Shown here piece by piece: positions 1 through 8,916 of a DNA stretch of 38,544 nucleotides (the first letter of the stretch is position 1; every line of letters starts with the position of its first letter). The DNA is taken from positions 1 through 38,544 of the forward strand of contig NZ_AUIS01000027.1 of the NCBI RefSeq assembly GCF_000423825.1, given 5' to 3'. Origin of the DNA: Thermithiobacillus tepidarius DSM 3134 (GTDB lineage Bacteria > Pseudomonadota > Gammaproteobacteria > Acidithiobacillales > Thermithiobacillaceae). The notes under the pieces are model-generated. The model was not told the DNA's origin and did no database searches. It worked only from the letters and a program-made list of their open reading frames with translations. Both the position numbers and the translations under genes were made by a program.

Positions 1-95
1 GAGGAAGAGGGAGGAAGAGGGAGGAAGAGGGAGGAAGAGGGAGGAAGAGGAAGAGGAAGAGGAAGAGGAAGGAGCGGCTTCAGTCGCGAACACCC
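1..95. repeat. GA-rich tandem repeat plus REP-like tail (left terminal copy)
   Basis: The window opens with tandem copies of a 10-mer (AGGAAGAGGG), changing to 6-mer units (GGAAGA) around 50-70, and then a short tail containing GGAGCGGCTTCAGTCGCG. The tail resembles the dispersed GAGCGGCTTC..TCGCGA repeats known from several gammaproteobacteria. The same 95 bases, without a mismatch, end the window at 38450-38544. No gene is present. Confidence 0.95.
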
Positions 96-144
96 ACGGG
101 TTCACCCCTCACCACGCCCGGCCGCCGCGGTGTCGCGTCCGGCC

Positions 145-376
145 GTAGGAGCGAGCTTGCTCGCGATCCACTGTGCCGACCAGCGCGCAATCGCGGGCAA
201 GCCCGCTCCCACAGCCTGGGATGCCGGTCCGCCAGGCTTGGCACGGCGCCGCAGTCGCCCGGGACACCCTCTCCCTTGGTGGAGAGGGCAGGGTGAGGGG
301 ACAGTGGTGCGAAGGCCCGACTATCGCCCCGGACCGCGCTGCCGCCGCCAGCCGTAGGAGCGGGCTTGCCCGCGAT
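145..376. repeat. REP-like repeat cluster with a hairpin, downstream of the PAP2 gene
   Basis: This holds three REP-like units of the form GTAGGAGCGAGCTTGCTCGC or its GCGGGCTTGCCCGC variant: direct at 145-167, inverted at 188-210, direct at 354-376. Between them, at 267-300, is a second repeat type with an 8-bp stem (267-274 pairs with 281-288, CCCTCTCC/GGAGAGGG) followed by GCAGGGTGAGGGG. The same element types recur at 5402-5550 and 37118-37265. The rest of 96-472 shows no convincing gene; short frames there are shadows of the repeats. For the minus-strand PAP2 gene this is the 3' side, where such elements often affect transcript ends. Confidence 0.85.
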
Positions 377-472
377 GATTCATCATCCCGGCCGTCGCGC
401 GATGACAAGCCAGCCCGCTACTGCATTCCCTCTGGCGAGCTTGGCCAGACGCCGACACCAGCTCAGGTTTCC

Positions 473-1453
473 TCAAAACTTCCCGAACACCCCGAGCCCG
501 TTGCCCGTGAACAGCATGCCCACGTCGCCCTTGGGGAAGCGGTGATAAAGGAAATCCGCGGTGTAGTAGCCGAGAAAGCCGCCGGCGACCACGTCCGAGA
601 ACCAATGCGCATCGTCCAGCACGCGCCCGACGCCGGAGATCACCGGCAGGGCATAGAGCCAGGGCGCGTCATAGGCCTTGGCGTAGGGTGTCACCACCGC
701 CCAGGACAGAGAGGTGTGCCCGGAAGGGAAGGACGGGCCGTTCAGGAACACGTCGTACTTGCCGCTGAAGGGCTCGAACTTGGTGGGATCATCCGTATCG
801 CCCGGCCGCCAGCGGCCCGTGATCTGCTTGATGGCGATGGTTTCGACGTAGGTCAGCGCCCCGGCGGCGAGCGCCACGGTGGAGGCGTGGGCCAGCTTCT
901 CGTTGGCCCAGGGGCTCTGGAAGCTGGTGGCCGCGGCGAAGCCGATGGCGTAGATCGGCAGGATGTCCTTGGTGTCGCCGAGGATGCGGTTCAGATCTTT
1001 TTCATGGTTGCGCTTGGCCCACTGGTCCAGCTCGCGATCCGCCAGCATGGACAGGCCGGTGGCGCCAATGGCGATGGCGGCCTTGCCGGCGGTGGTGTGC
1101 CACCAGCGGGGCGGCGTCTGCGGCGCGGCGGCCGCGCTATCGATGCTGGCCGCTCCTGCCGGGGCGGGGGCCGGCATGGCGGCGGGCGCGGCCGGATCGG
1201 GCGCTGAGATGTCGGGACTGCTGATGCGTCCGGCCAACGGGTCGGCGGCGGCCATCGTCTGCGCCGGACCTGCTGAGGCATCGGCGGATATTTTGAAATA
1301 AGGTGCGAAAAATACATTGTCCGGGGCGGAGTTGCCTTGGGCAACGTTGATGTTGTAGTCTGCGCCCCAGGCAAGGGAAGAATATGCCAGCATGCCTGCT
1401 ACCAGCATGGCAGAAGTCCGCCGGAGCCGTTGCGGCCAAAGTTTCAATTTCAT
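473..1453 (-). CDS. PAP2-family phosphatase, exported
   Basis: This 326-aa protein has a likely Sec signal (basic N-terminus, hydrophobic core about 15-28, cleavage near AWG-AD at 29-32) and an Ala/Pro-rich linker to about 115. The three PAP2 signature motifs are intact: K209-x6-R216P217, P243-S-G-H246, and R277-x5-H283-x3-D287. Members of the family remove phosphate from lipid phosphates or pyrophosphates. Beside a polysaccharide export operon the obvious role is recycling of undecaprenyl pyrophosphate or processing of a lipid-linked intermediate, but this is inferred from context. It is the only minus-strand gene and diverges from the SLBB gene with about 80 bp between the starts. Apart from the signal region, hydrophobic stretches are modest, so it may be a soluble periplasmic type like the bacterial class A acid phosphatase relatives. 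Confidence 0.88.
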   Translation of the reverse strand: MKLKLWPQRLRRTSAMLVAGMLAYSSLAWGADYNINVAQGNSAPDNVFFAPYFKISADASAGPAQTMAAADPLAGRISSPDISAPDPAAPAAMPAPAPAGAASIDSAAAAPQTPPRWWHTTAGKAAIAIGATGLSMLADRELDQWAKRNHEKDLNRILGDTKDILPIYAIGFAAATSFQSPWANEKLAHASTVALAAGALTYVETIAIKQITGRWRPGDTDDPTKFEPFSGKYDVFLNGPSFPSGHTSLSWAVVTPYAKAYDAPWLYALPVISGVGRVLDDAHWFSDVVAGGFLGYYTADFLYHRFPKGDVGMLFTGNGLGVFGKF

Positions 1454-1534
1454 GATAGTGGCTTCCCGTTGAAAACCCGTTGTTGTGTTCTATTTGATGA
1501 ACTCTTTAGGGCGTGGAATTTAGCAGGGTACCTA
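1454..1534. promoter_or_regulatory. Divergent promoter region between the PAP2 and SLBB genes
   Basis: These 81 bp separate two divergent start codons and are AT-richer than the flanking genes. On the + strand TTGAAA (1469-1474) could be a -35 element; the best -10 at 16-bp spacing, TATTTG (1491-1496), is weak. The location makes a promoter necessary, but the exact elements are uncertain. Confidence 0.4.
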
Positions 1535-4012
1535 ATGCTTGCCAATAGCCGGCGCTTGCTCGTCGTTGTTTTCCTCATTGCGATTTCCTATGCTCTTCCC
1601 CAACGCGGCCACGCGCAGGAGATAGATCCGGCGGTGGCCGCCGCCTTGCTGCAAAGCCAGATGCAAGCGGCGCCGCAGGCCGGCGGCTCGGCCCAACTGC
1701 CGATGCAGCTGCCCAGCACCACGCAGACGCTACAGGGCCAGGGCGGCGGCCTGCCCGCTTATTCCGTCTCCGCGCCCTCCTTGGGTGGCGTGGGCAAGCC
1801 CACCATCCGCGGCGGCACGCCCGCGGAAAAGACCCGGCTCAAAACGGGCGACGAGCGTGAAAAGGCGCCCCCGGCGGAGAGCCCGTTCCAGAAGTTCGTC
1901 GCCCAGGGCGAAAACCTCGGCATTTCCACCCAGCTCCCGCTCTTCGGCCAGCAGTTCTTCCAGCAGGCGCCTTCCACCTTCGCCCCGGTCGAGAACGTGC
2001 CGGTGCCCGGCGACTATCAGATCGGCCCGGGCGACGAGATCATGCTGCGGGCCTGGGGGCAGGTGGACATCGACTACCGCGCCACGGTGGACCGCTACGG
2101 CAACTATTACGTGCCCACCATCGGCAATATCCACGTGGCCGGCCTCAAGTTTTCCAGCCTGCGCGACTACCTGCGTACCGCCATCGGCCGCGTCTACCAG
2201 AATTTCGATCTGGACGTGAGCATGGGGCAGCTGCGCTCCATTCAGGTTTTCGTGTTGGGCCAGGCCAGCCAGCCCGGCACCTACACCATCTCCTCCCTGA
2301 GCACGCTGGTGAACGCCCTCTTCGCCGCCGGCGGCCCCAGCCCGCAAGGCTCCCTGCGCGCCATCCAGCTCAAGCGCCAAGGCAAGCTCGTCGCCGAATT
2401 CGACCTCTACGACCTCTTGCTGCGCGGCGACAAGTCCAAGGACCTGCCCCTGCTGCCCGGCGACGTCATCTTCATCCCGCCGGTCGGCCCGCTGGCGGCG
2501 GTGGCCGGCAACGTGAACGTGCCCGCCATCTACGAGCTGAAAGGCCCCACCAGCCTGGGACAGCTGCTGGATCTCGCCGGCGGCCTGGCCTCCACGGCCT
2601 ACGGCCAGAAGGTCAACATCGAGCGCATCGTCAACCGCGAGCGTCGCCAGATCGAAGAGCTGCCGCTGGACGACGCCGGGCGGGCCCGTCAGGTCCACGA
2701 CGGCGATCTGGTGCGCGTCTTCGCCGTGCCCACCAAGTTCGACAACGCCGTCACCCTGCGCGGCAACGTGGCCTGGCCGGGGCGCTATCCCTGGACCCAG
2801 GGCATGCGCATCAAGGATCTCATCCCCAACAAGGAAAGCCTGATCAACCAGGCCTACTGGAGCCAGCTCTACAGCCAGATCTACGCCAAGCCGCAGGCCC
2901 CGCGCCGGGCCGAGGCGAAAGCCGCCGACCAGGCCGCCGAGCCCGGCAGCGCGGCGGCGCAACCGGGTGGGCAGCCGGTGAAGACCGAAACCGCTACGCT
3001 CGGCGAGACCCAGGCCAAGCCGGGAGCTGAAAAAAGCGCCGCGGCGGAGATCACCCGCACCCTGCCCGAGCCCAACTGGGACTACGCCGTCATCGAACGC
3101 ATCAACCCGTCGGATCTCAGCACCCAGCTCATCCCCTTCAACCTGGGCCGGGCGCTCCTCGACGGCGATCCCCGTGACAACGTGCTGCTGCAGCCCGGCG
3201 ACGTGATCACCATCTTCTCCAAGGACGACGTGCAGGTCCCCGAAGCCCGGAAGACCAAGTTCGTCCGTCTGGAAGGCGAAGTGCGCAACCCCGGCATCTA
3301 CCAGGTCATGCCCGGCGACACGCTGCGCACCATCATCCAGCGCGCCGGCGGCCTCACCGACCAGGCCTTCCTCTTCGGCGCCAGCCTGACCCGCGACTCA
3401 GTGCGCAGGCTGCAGCAGGAGCGCCTGAAGGAGACCCTCGACAACCTGGAGCAGGAGATCAACCAGAGTGCCGCGCGGGCGGCGGCCCAGGCCCTGAGCC
3501 CCGACGCCGCGGCGGCGGCCCGGGCGCAGTACGAGGCGCAGCGCGCGCTGCTGGCGCGCCTGCGCCAGGCGCAGCCGCAGGGCCGCATCGTGCTCGGCCT
3601 GGCGCCCGATGCCCGTGACGTGGGCGCACTGCCGGAGCTGCCGCTGGAAGACGGCGACCGCCTGGTGGTGCCGGTCAAGCCGGTGCTGGTCAACGTCATG
3701 GGCACCGTCTACAACCAGAACGCCTTCATCTACAAGCCCAAGGCCGACATCGGCGACTACCTGGCCCAGGCCGGCGGGCCGACCCGCGACGGCGACAAGG
3801 GCAGCCTCTATGTGATCCGGGCGGACGGCTCGGTGGTCAGCAACCGCCAGCGCGGCTGGTTCAGCGGACTGGAGGGCGAGCCGGCCCTGCCCGGCGACAC
3901 CGTGGTGGTGCCCCTGCAGACCCAGCGGGTGGCCTGGCTGCGCGAGCTGCGCGACATCACCCAGATCGTCATGCAGATCGCGACCACGGCGCTGATCGCC
4001 GTGCGCCTGTGA
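1535..4012 (+). CDS. SLBB-domain polysaccharide export protein (Wza-like, long form)
   Basis: This 825-aa protein is the outer-membrane or periplasmic exporter of the locus. I start it at ATG 1535 because a clean signal peptide follows (hydrophobic core about 9-21, cleavage near GHA-QE at 27); upstream in-frame codons lie in the divergent promoter. It has no lipobox cysteine, unlike E. coli Wza. A Poly_export domain (about 155-235, with the GDYQIGPGDE motif at 159) is followed by SLBB-type beta-grasp units near 237-290, 322-375, 405-440, 575-620 and 718-760. There is an Ala/Pro-rich linker at about 452-505 and a Gln/Ala-rich, probably helical segment at 625-680. The last 28 residues form a hydrophobic or amphipathic helix, as in the Wza barrel. 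It is about twice the length of Wza, as in other long SLBB exporters. The Wzz-like gene follows after 10 bp. Confidence 0.92.
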   Translation: MLANSRRLLVVVFLIAISYALPQRGHAQEIDPAVAAALLQSQMQAAPQAGGSAQLPMQLPSTTQTLQGQGGGLPAYSVSAPSLGGVGKPTIRGGTPAEKTRLKTGDEREKAPPAESPFQKFVAQGENLGISTQLPLFGQQFFQQAPSTFAPVENVPVPGDYQIGPGDEIMLRAWGQVDIDYRATVDRYGNYYVPTIGNIHVAGLKFSSLRDYLRTAIGRVYQNFDLDVSMGQLRSIQVFVLGQASQPGTYTISSLSTLVNALFAAGGPSPQGSLRAIQLKRQGKLVAEFDLYDLLLRGDKSKDLPLLPGDVIFIPPVGPLAAVAGNVNVPAIYELKGPTSLGQLLDLAGGLASTAYGQKVNIERIVNRERRQIEELPLDDAGRARQVHDGDLVRVFAVPTKFDNAVTLRGNVAWPGRYPWTQGMRIKDLIPNKESLINQAYWSQLYSQIYAKPQAPRRAEAKAADQAAEPGSAAAQPGGQPVKTETATLGETQAKPGAEKSAAAEITRTLPEPNWDYAVIERINPSDLSTQLIPFNLGRALLDGDPRDNVLLQPGDVITIFSKDDVQVPEARKTKFVRLEGEVRNPGIYQVMPGDTLRTIIQRAGGLTDQAFLFGASLTRDSVRRLQQERLKETLDNLEQEINQSAARAAAQALSPDAAAAARAQYEAQRALLARLRQAQPQGRIVLGLAPDARDVGALPELPLEDGDRLVVPVKPVLVNVMGTVYNQNAFIYKPKADIGDYLAQAGGPTRDGDKGSLYVIRADGSVVSNRQRGWFSGLEGEPALPGDTVVVPLQTQRVAWLRELRDITQIVMQIATTALIAVRL

Positions 4013-4022
4013 GGACCACGGC

Positions 4023-5246
4023 ATGACTACGCCCACGCGCGACATGGACCAGCGGGACGGCAGAGCGGCGGACCGGGACGAGGAGGAGATCTCCCTGCTG
4101 GATCTCCTGATCGTGCTGGCCAAGCGCAAGCGCCTGATCGCCACGGTCACCCTCGTCCTGGTGCTGGCCGCGGTGGCGGCCAGCCTGCTGATGACCCCCA
4201 TCTACACGGCCACCACCAAGATCCTGCCGCCCCAGCAGCAGCAAAGCGGCGCCGCGGCCATGCTGGCCCAGACCCTGGGCGGCATGGCCGGCTTGGCGGG
4301 CGGCGCGTTGGGGCTGAAGACCCCCAACGACCTCTACATCGGCATGCTCAAGAGCCGCACCGTCGCCAAGACCCTGATCGACAAGTACGACCTGCAGAAG
4401 CGCTACAAGACCAAGACCCTGGACGACACCTACAAGGCGCTGGAAGCCAACACCGAGATCAAGGCGGGCAAGGACAACATCATCAGCATCGCCGTGGACG
4501 ACAAGGACCCCCGCTTCGCCGCCAAGCTGGCCAACGCCTACGTGACCGCGCTGGAGGGCCTCACCGACAAGCTCGCCGTCGGCGAGGCCTCGCAGCAGCG
4601 CGTGTTCTTCGAGCGCCAGCTGAAGACGGCCCACACCCAGCTGTCCGAGGCCGAGGACCAGTTGCGGGCCATCCAGGAAAAGACCGGCGTCATCCAGCCC
4701 ACCATGCAGGCCAGCATGGTCATGCAGGCGGTGGCGCAGGCCAAGGCGGAAATCGCCGCCAAGGAAGTGCAGCTGGCCGGCATGCGCGCCTTCGCCACCG
4801 CCCAGAATCCCGACTACGCCCGCGCCCTGCAGGAGCTGGACGCCCTGCGGGCCAAGCTGCGGCAGTTGGAGCAGAGCAACCCCGAGGCCAAGGGCGACGT
4901 CATGACGCCCACCGGCGAAGTGCCGAGGCTGGGGCTGGCTTATGGCCGCCAACTGCGCGAGGTGAAATACCGCGAGGCGCTCTTCGAGCTCATGGCCAAG
5001 CAGTACGAGATGGCGCGGCTGGACGAGGCCAAGGAGGCGCCGCTGATCCAGGTGCTCGATCCGGCCACGCCGCCGGCCCACAAGAGCAAGCCCAAGCGCA
5101 TGCTCATGGTTGCCCTGGCCGGCGTGGTGGGCCTGTTCATCGGCATCTTCTGGGCCTTCATCCGCGAAGCCGCCGAGCGCCAGCGCCAGGACCCCGAGCA
5201 GGCCGAACGCCTGGCTCTCCTGCGCCGCTACACCTGGGGCCGCTGA
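4023..5246 (+). CDS. Wzz/GumC-type chain-length determinant, no kinase domain
   Basis: This 407-aa inner-membrane polysaccharide co-polymerase has the family layout. A short cytosolic N-terminus is followed by TM1 (about 38-58), then a large periplasmic region with a long Gln/Ala/Glu-rich helical stretch (about 190-330), a Pro-rich motif ([14 protein letters not shown], about 345-359), and TM2 (about 360-380). Such proteins set the modal chain length and contact the Wzy polymerase and the outer-membrane exporter. After TM2 only 27 residues remain, with no Walker motifs and no Tyr-rich tail, so this is not a Wzc-type autokinase, and no separate kinase or phosphatase gene lies in the window. 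It is probably co-transcribed with the SLBB gene (10-bp gap). Confidence 0.9.
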   Translation: MTTPTRDMDQRDGRAADRDEEEISLLDLLIVLAKRKRLIATVTLVLVLAAVAASLLMTPIYTATTKILPPQQQQSGAAAMLAQTLGGMAGLAGGALGLKTPNDLYIGMLKSRTVAKTLIDKYDLQKRYKTKTLDDTYKALEANTEIKAGKDNIISIAVDDKDPRFAAKLANAYVTALEGLTDKLAVGEASQQRVFFERQLKTAHTQLSEAEDQLRAIQEKTGVIQPTMQASMVMQAVAQAKAEIAAKEVQLAGMRAFATAQNPDYARALQELDALRAKLRQLEQSNPEAKGDVMTPTGEVPRLGLAYGRQLREVKYREALFELMAKQYEMARLDEAKEAPLIQVLDPATPPAHKSKPKRMLMVALAGVVGLFIGIFWAFIREAAERQRQDPEQAERLALLRRYTWGR

Positions 5247-5275
5247 CTCCAGCCCCGCAGCGACCGGCACGGGCC

Positions 5276-5584
5276 GTAGGAGCGAGCTTGCTCGCGATAA
5301 ACATTTTCTTTATCGCGCAGCCCCCCGCAGCCCAGGATTGCGGGAATCAACTGTCCGCGATCAGTTCCCGCTGCCGCCGCGGCATCCCGCGGCCACAAGC
5401 AGTAGGAGCGAGCTTGCTCGTGACCGGCCTTTCGTCCGGCGTGATTCGCGGGCCAGCCCGCTCCTGCAACGTCCGGCACGCAGCGTCGGAGCGGGCAAGC
5501 CCGCAACCCGCTTTGCTCCCTCTCCCGCCGGGAGCGGCCCAGGGTGAGGGCAGCACAACCTGTAGGAGCGAGCTTGCTCGCGAA
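5276..5584. repeat. REP/BIME-like repeat block between the export and galU operons
   Basis: The 470-bp gap 5247-5716 holds REP-like units GTAGGAGCGAGCTTGCTCG(C/T) at 5276-5298, 5402-5424 and 5562-5584, inverted units near 5446-5470, and a GC-rich unit near 5486-5508. A CCCTCTCCCGCCGGGAGCGG element follows at 5518-5537. The part 5402-5550 is a composite that recurs almost unchanged at 37118-37265; 5425-5485 matches 37141-37201 with two differences. An open frame runs through the block into galU, but it is repeat-derived and I do not treat it as coding. The last 80 bp before galU are AT-richer (around 5668-5685) and probably carry its promoter, although I see no strong consensus pair. Confidence 0.9.
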
Positions 5585-5716
5585 AAAACGCCCCGGGGGG
5601 CCACACGCCGCCCCCTCGGAAAAACCGGCGCAAAGGCGAACGATATCGATCGGCCCGGGTCCGATCCTTACATATTACTAAAACAACGATCACACCAAAG
5701 GTTGAGAGGCACGCAG

Positions 5717-6655
5717 ATGACCAAGATACGCAAGGCGGTATTTCCGGTGGGTGGATTGGGGACGCGGTTTTTGCCGGCGACCAAGGCCAGCCCGAAGGAG
5801 ATGCTGCCGATTGTCGACAAGCCGCTGATCCAGTATGCCGCCGAGGAAGCCATTGCCGCCGGCTGCGACCAGCTCATCTTTGTCACCGGGCGCGGCAAGC
5901 GCGCCATTGCCGACCACTTCGACGTCTCCTACGAACTCGAAGCGGAACTGGAAAGCCGCGGCAAGCAGGCGCTCTTGGAGCAGGTGCGCAAGATTCTGCC
6001 CAAGCACGTCTCGGCGGTGTTCATCCGCCAGGCCCAGCCGCTGGGGCTGGGGCACGCGGTCTACTGCGCGCGCCCGGTGATCGGCGACGAGCCCTTTGCC
6101 GTCTTGCTGGCCGACGACCTCATCCTGGCCGAGCAGCCGGTACTGGCGCAGATGGTCGAGCGCTTCGAGCGCTACAACGTCGGTCTTCTGGCGGTGCAGG
6201 AAGTGCCGCGCGCCGAGACCAAGCACTACGGCGTGGTGGACGGCAAGCCCTGGGACGAGCGGCTGCACCATGTTGCCGGCCTGGTGGAAAAGCCCAGTCC
6301 CGAGACGGCGCCCTCCAACCTGGCGGTGATCGGCCGCTACATCCTGCCGGCGCGCATTTTCCATCACCTGGAGCACACCCCGACGGGGGCGGGCGGCGAG
6401 ATCCAGCTCACCGACGCCATTGCCCGGCTGCTCGAAGAAAAGCAGGTGCTGGCCTACCAGTTTGCCGGTCAGCGCTTTGACTGCGGCGACAAGCTCGGCT
6501 ACCTCAAGGCCACCCTCGAATACGCCCTGCGCCACCCGCAGGTCGGCCAAGCCTTCGCCCAATACCTCAGCCACTACTGCCAGGAACTGGGCATCGGGAA
6601 CGAGGAACTGGTGGCCAAGCAGGCGGACATGGTGCTGCCCAAGATGGTGGGTTAG
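5717..6655 (+). CDS. galU: UTP--glucose-1-phosphate uridylyltransferase
   Basis: This 312-aa cytosolic enzyme makes UDP-glucose from UTP and glucose-1-phosphate. The nucleotide-binding loop ([20 protein letters not shown], residues 12-31) is canonical, as is the following [13 protein letters not shown] segment; the LLADDLIL metal and sugar site is also present. The length is normal for bacterial GalU. ATG 5717 is chosen because it begins exactly at the conserved [13 protein letters not shown] start. The in-frame extension upstream would translate REP repeats. UDP-glucose feeds Ugd (8913) and GalE (37380) in the same window. A 127-bp gap separates it from gmd. Confidence 0.96.
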   Translation: MTKIRKAVFPVGGLGTRFLPATKASPKEMLPIVDKPLIQYAAEEAIAAGCDQLIFVTGRGKRAIADHFDVSYELEAELESRGKQALLEQVRKILPKHVSAVFIRQAQPLGLGHAVYCARPVIGDEPFAVLLADDLILAEQPVLAQMVERFERYNVGLLAVQEVPRAETKHYGVVDGKPWDERLHHVAGLVEKPSPETAPSNLAVIGRYILPARIFHHLEHTPTGAGGEIQLTDAIARLLEEKQVLAYQFAGQRFDCGDKLGYLKATLEYALRHPQVGQAFAQYLSHYCQELGIGNEELVAKQADMVLPKMVG

Positions 6656-6782
6656 TGCTTTGTCTGTCGGCTGGGGAAGGCTGCATTCGCGAGCCAGTTC
6701 CGTCGGGAATGGCCGAAAGCATGTCGCAGCGCCGATTCATGAAAACTCTGTATGCTACCAAGCACTTGTGCGGGGAGAATAA

Positions 6783-7895
6783 ATGAAGAAAGCATTGATC
6801 ACCGGGGTGACGGGGCAGGATGGAGCGTATTTGGCGGAGTTTTTGCTCAAGCAGGGTTATGAGGTGCACGGCATCAAGCGGCGCACGTCGCTGTTCAACA
6901 CCGATCGCATCAACCACCTCTACCAGGATCCGCACGAGCCGCAGCGCCGCTTCATCCTGCACCACGGCGACCTGACCGACTCCTCGAGCCTGCTGCGCAT
7001 CATCCAGCAGGTGCAGCCGGACGAGCTCTACAACCTGGCGGCGCAGTCGCACGTGGCGGTCAGCTTCGAGGAGCCCGAATACACCGCCAACTCCGACGCC
7101 CTGGGCACCCTGCGCCTCCTGGAAGCCCTGCGCATCCTCGGCCTGGAAAAGACCACCCGCTTCTACCAGGCCTCCACCAGCGAGCTCTACGGCCTGGTGC
7201 AGGAGATCCCGCAACGGGAGACCACGCCCTTTTACCCGCGCAGCCCCTATGCCGTCGCCAAGCTCTACGCCTACTGGATCACCGTCAACTACCGCGAAGC
7301 CTACGGCATGTACGCCTGCAACGGCATCCTCTTCAACCACGAATCGCCGCTGCGGGGCGAGACCTTCGTCACCCGCAAGATCACCCGGGCGCTGGCGCGC
7401 ATCAAGCTGGGCCTGCAGAACTGCCTGTATCTGGGCAATCTCTCGGCCAAGCGCGACTGGGGCCATGCGCGCGACTACGTGGAAATGCAATGGCTGATGC
7501 TGCAGCAGGCGCAGCCCGAGGACTTCGTCATCGCCACCGGCGAGCAGCACAGCGTGCGCGCGTTCGTCGAGGCGGCGGCGGCCGAGCTCGGCATCCGCCT
7601 GCGCTGGGAAGGGCAGGGGGTGGAGGAGCAGGGCATCATTGCCGGGCTCAGCGAGCCGAGTGCGCACCTGGCCGTCGGCGACGTCATCGTCGCGGTGGAC
7701 CCCCGCTACTTCCGGCCGGCCGAAGTCGAGACCCTGCTCGGCGACCCCAGCAAGGCCAAGGAAAAGCTCGGCTGGACCCCGCGCGTGCGCTTCGCCGAGC
7801 TGGTGCGCGAAATGGTGCAGGCCGACTACCAGGCCGCCCAGCGCGACGAACTGGTGCGCAACCACGGTTATTCCGTGTTTGCGCCGCAGGAGTGA
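6783..7895 (+). CDS. gmd: GDP-mannose 4,6-dehydratase
   Basis: This 370-aa SDR-superfamily enzyme converts GDP-D-mannose to GDP-4-keto-6-deoxy-D-mannose. Visible features are the Rossmann motif GVTGQDG (8-14), the dehydratase active-site segment STSELYG (131-137, Thr132/Ser133/Glu134 region), Tyr156-x3-Lys160, and the Gmd-specific NHESPLRGE stretch near 200. The length is typical. A GGGGAG ribosome site lies 5-6 bases before the ATG. It is 7 bp upstream of fcl, and manC (31856) supplies GDP-mannose, so a GDP-L-fucose route is encoded. The same 4-keto intermediate could also serve other 6-deoxy or C-methylated sugars. Confidence 0.97.
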   Translation: MKKALITGVTGQDGAYLAEFLLKQGYEVHGIKRRTSLFNTDRINHLYQDPHEPQRRFILHHGDLTDSSSLLRIIQQVQPDELYNLAAQSHVAVSFEEPEYTANSDALGTLRLLEALRILGLEKTTRFYQASTSELYGLVQEIPQRETTPFYPRSPYAVAKLYAYWITVNYREAYGMYACNGILFNHESPLRGETFVTRKITRALARIKLGLQNCLYLGNLSAKRDWGHARDYVEMQWLMLQQAQPEDFVIATGEQHSVRAFVEAAAAELGIRLRWEGQGVEEQGIIAGLSEPSAHLAVGDVIVAVDPRYFRPAEVETLLGDPSKAKEKLGWTPRVRFAELVREMVQADYQAAQRDELVRNHGYSVFAPQE

Positions 7896-7902
7896 GCGCG
7901 CC

Positions 7903-8916
7903 ATGACCCAGTCTGCGTCCCTCTCTCAGCCAGCCGTGACGCCGGCGCCCTACCTGGCCCCCGACGCCCGCATCTACGTGGCCGGGCATCGGGGCTTGGT
8001 GGGTTCGGCGTTGCTGCGCGCCCTGCAACGCCAAGGCTATACCAACCTCATTACCCGCAGCCATGCCGAGCTCGATCTCACCGACGCCGCCGCGGTGGAG
8101 CGCTTCTTCGCCGAGGCGCGGCCCGAGTGCGTGCTGCTGGCCGCCGCCAAGGTCGGCGGCATCCACGCCAACCACAGCTATCCGGTGGACTTCCTGCAGC
8201 AGAATCTCGCCATCGAGCTCAACGTCATCCCGGCGGCCTACCGCCACGGCGTGCAGCGCCTGCTGTTCCTGGGCTCGAGCTGCATCTACCCCAAGCTCGC
8301 GCCGCAGCCCCTCAAGGAGGACTCCCTCCTGAGCGGGCCGCTGGAGCCGACCAACCGGCCCTACGCCCTGGCCAAGATCGCCGGCATCGAACTGTGCTGG
8401 GCCTACAACCGCCAGTACGGCACCCAATACCTGGCGGTCATGCCCACCAACCTCTACGGGCCGGGCGACAACTACGACCTCAACACCTCCCACGTGCTGC
8501 CGGCCTTGATCCGCAAGTTCCACGAAGCCAAGCAGCAGGGCGCCCGGGAAGTGGTGGTCTGGGGCACCGGCACGCCGCGGCGCGAGTTCCTGTACAGCGA
8601 CGACCTGGCCGAGGCCTGTCTCTTTCTGCTGAACCTGCCGCCGGCCCGCTATCAGGCGCTGCTGGCGACGGCGGAACAGCCGCCGCTGATCAACATCGGA
8701 GTCGGCGAGGACCTCAGCATCCGGGCGTTGGCCGAGCTGGTGGCCGACGTGGTAGGCTTTCGGGGTGCATTGGTCTTCGATCCGAGCAAGCCCGACGGCA
8801 CGCCGCGCAAGCTGCTGGATGTCAGCCGCCTGCAGCAACTGGGCTGGCGTGCGCGCGTGGCCCTGCGCACCGGCATCGAACTGGCTTACCAAGATTACAA
8901 GGAGAACTACCTGTGA
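7903..8916 (+). CDS. fcl: GDP-L-fucose synthase (GDP-4-keto-6-deoxymannose 3,5-epimerase/4-reductase)
   Basis: This 337-aa enzyme completes GDP-L-fucose synthesis with NADPH. The NADP-binding GHRGLVG motif (28-34), SSCIYP (125-130) with the catalytic Cys127, Tyr154-x3-Lys158 and His197 (in NTSHVLP) correspond to Cys109, Tyr136, Lys140 and His179 of the E. coli enzyme with a constant offset of 18, which reflects an extra N-terminal tail of about 18 residues. ATG 7903 is chosen because it follows the gmd stop by 7 bp; the longer upstream frame would run inside gmd. Its TGA overlaps the GTG start of ugd (GTGA at 8913-8916), so the two are translationally coupled. Confidence 0.95.
   Translation: MTQSASLSQPAVTPAPYLAPDARIYVAGHRGLVGSALLRALQRQGYTNLITRSHAELDLTDAAAVERFFAEARPECVLLAAAKVGGIHANHSYPVDFLQQNLAIELNVIPAAYRHGVQRLLFLGSSCIYPKLAPQPLKEDSLLSGPLEPTNRPYALAKIAGIELCWAYNRQYGTQYLAVMPTNLYGPGDNYDLNTSHVLPALIRKFHEAKQQGAREVVVWGTGTPRREFLYSDDLAEACLFLLNLPPARYQALLATAEQPPLINIGVGEDLSIRALAELVADVVGFRGALVFDPSKPDGTPRKLLDVSRLQQLGWRARVALRTGIELAYQDYKENYL

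Noticed and set aside
1730-2962. Long antisense frame opposite the SLBB gene
   Set aside because: Long minus-strand frames occur opposite nearly every gene here owing to high GC. They show no domain and the + strand genes have full family motifs.
5276-5584. CRISPR array
   Set aside because: The repeated units lie in both orientations with irregular spacing, recur at other intergenic sites, and have no cas genes nearby. They are REP-like elements.
5288-5716. N-terminal extension of galU
   Set aside because: The in-frame extension translates REP repeats, while the conserved GalU start is at 5717.
8127-8912. Extended ugd or a fused gene in the fcl region
   Set aside because: The frame is a shifted reading of fcl; ugd begins at GTG 8913 with a good ribosome site.
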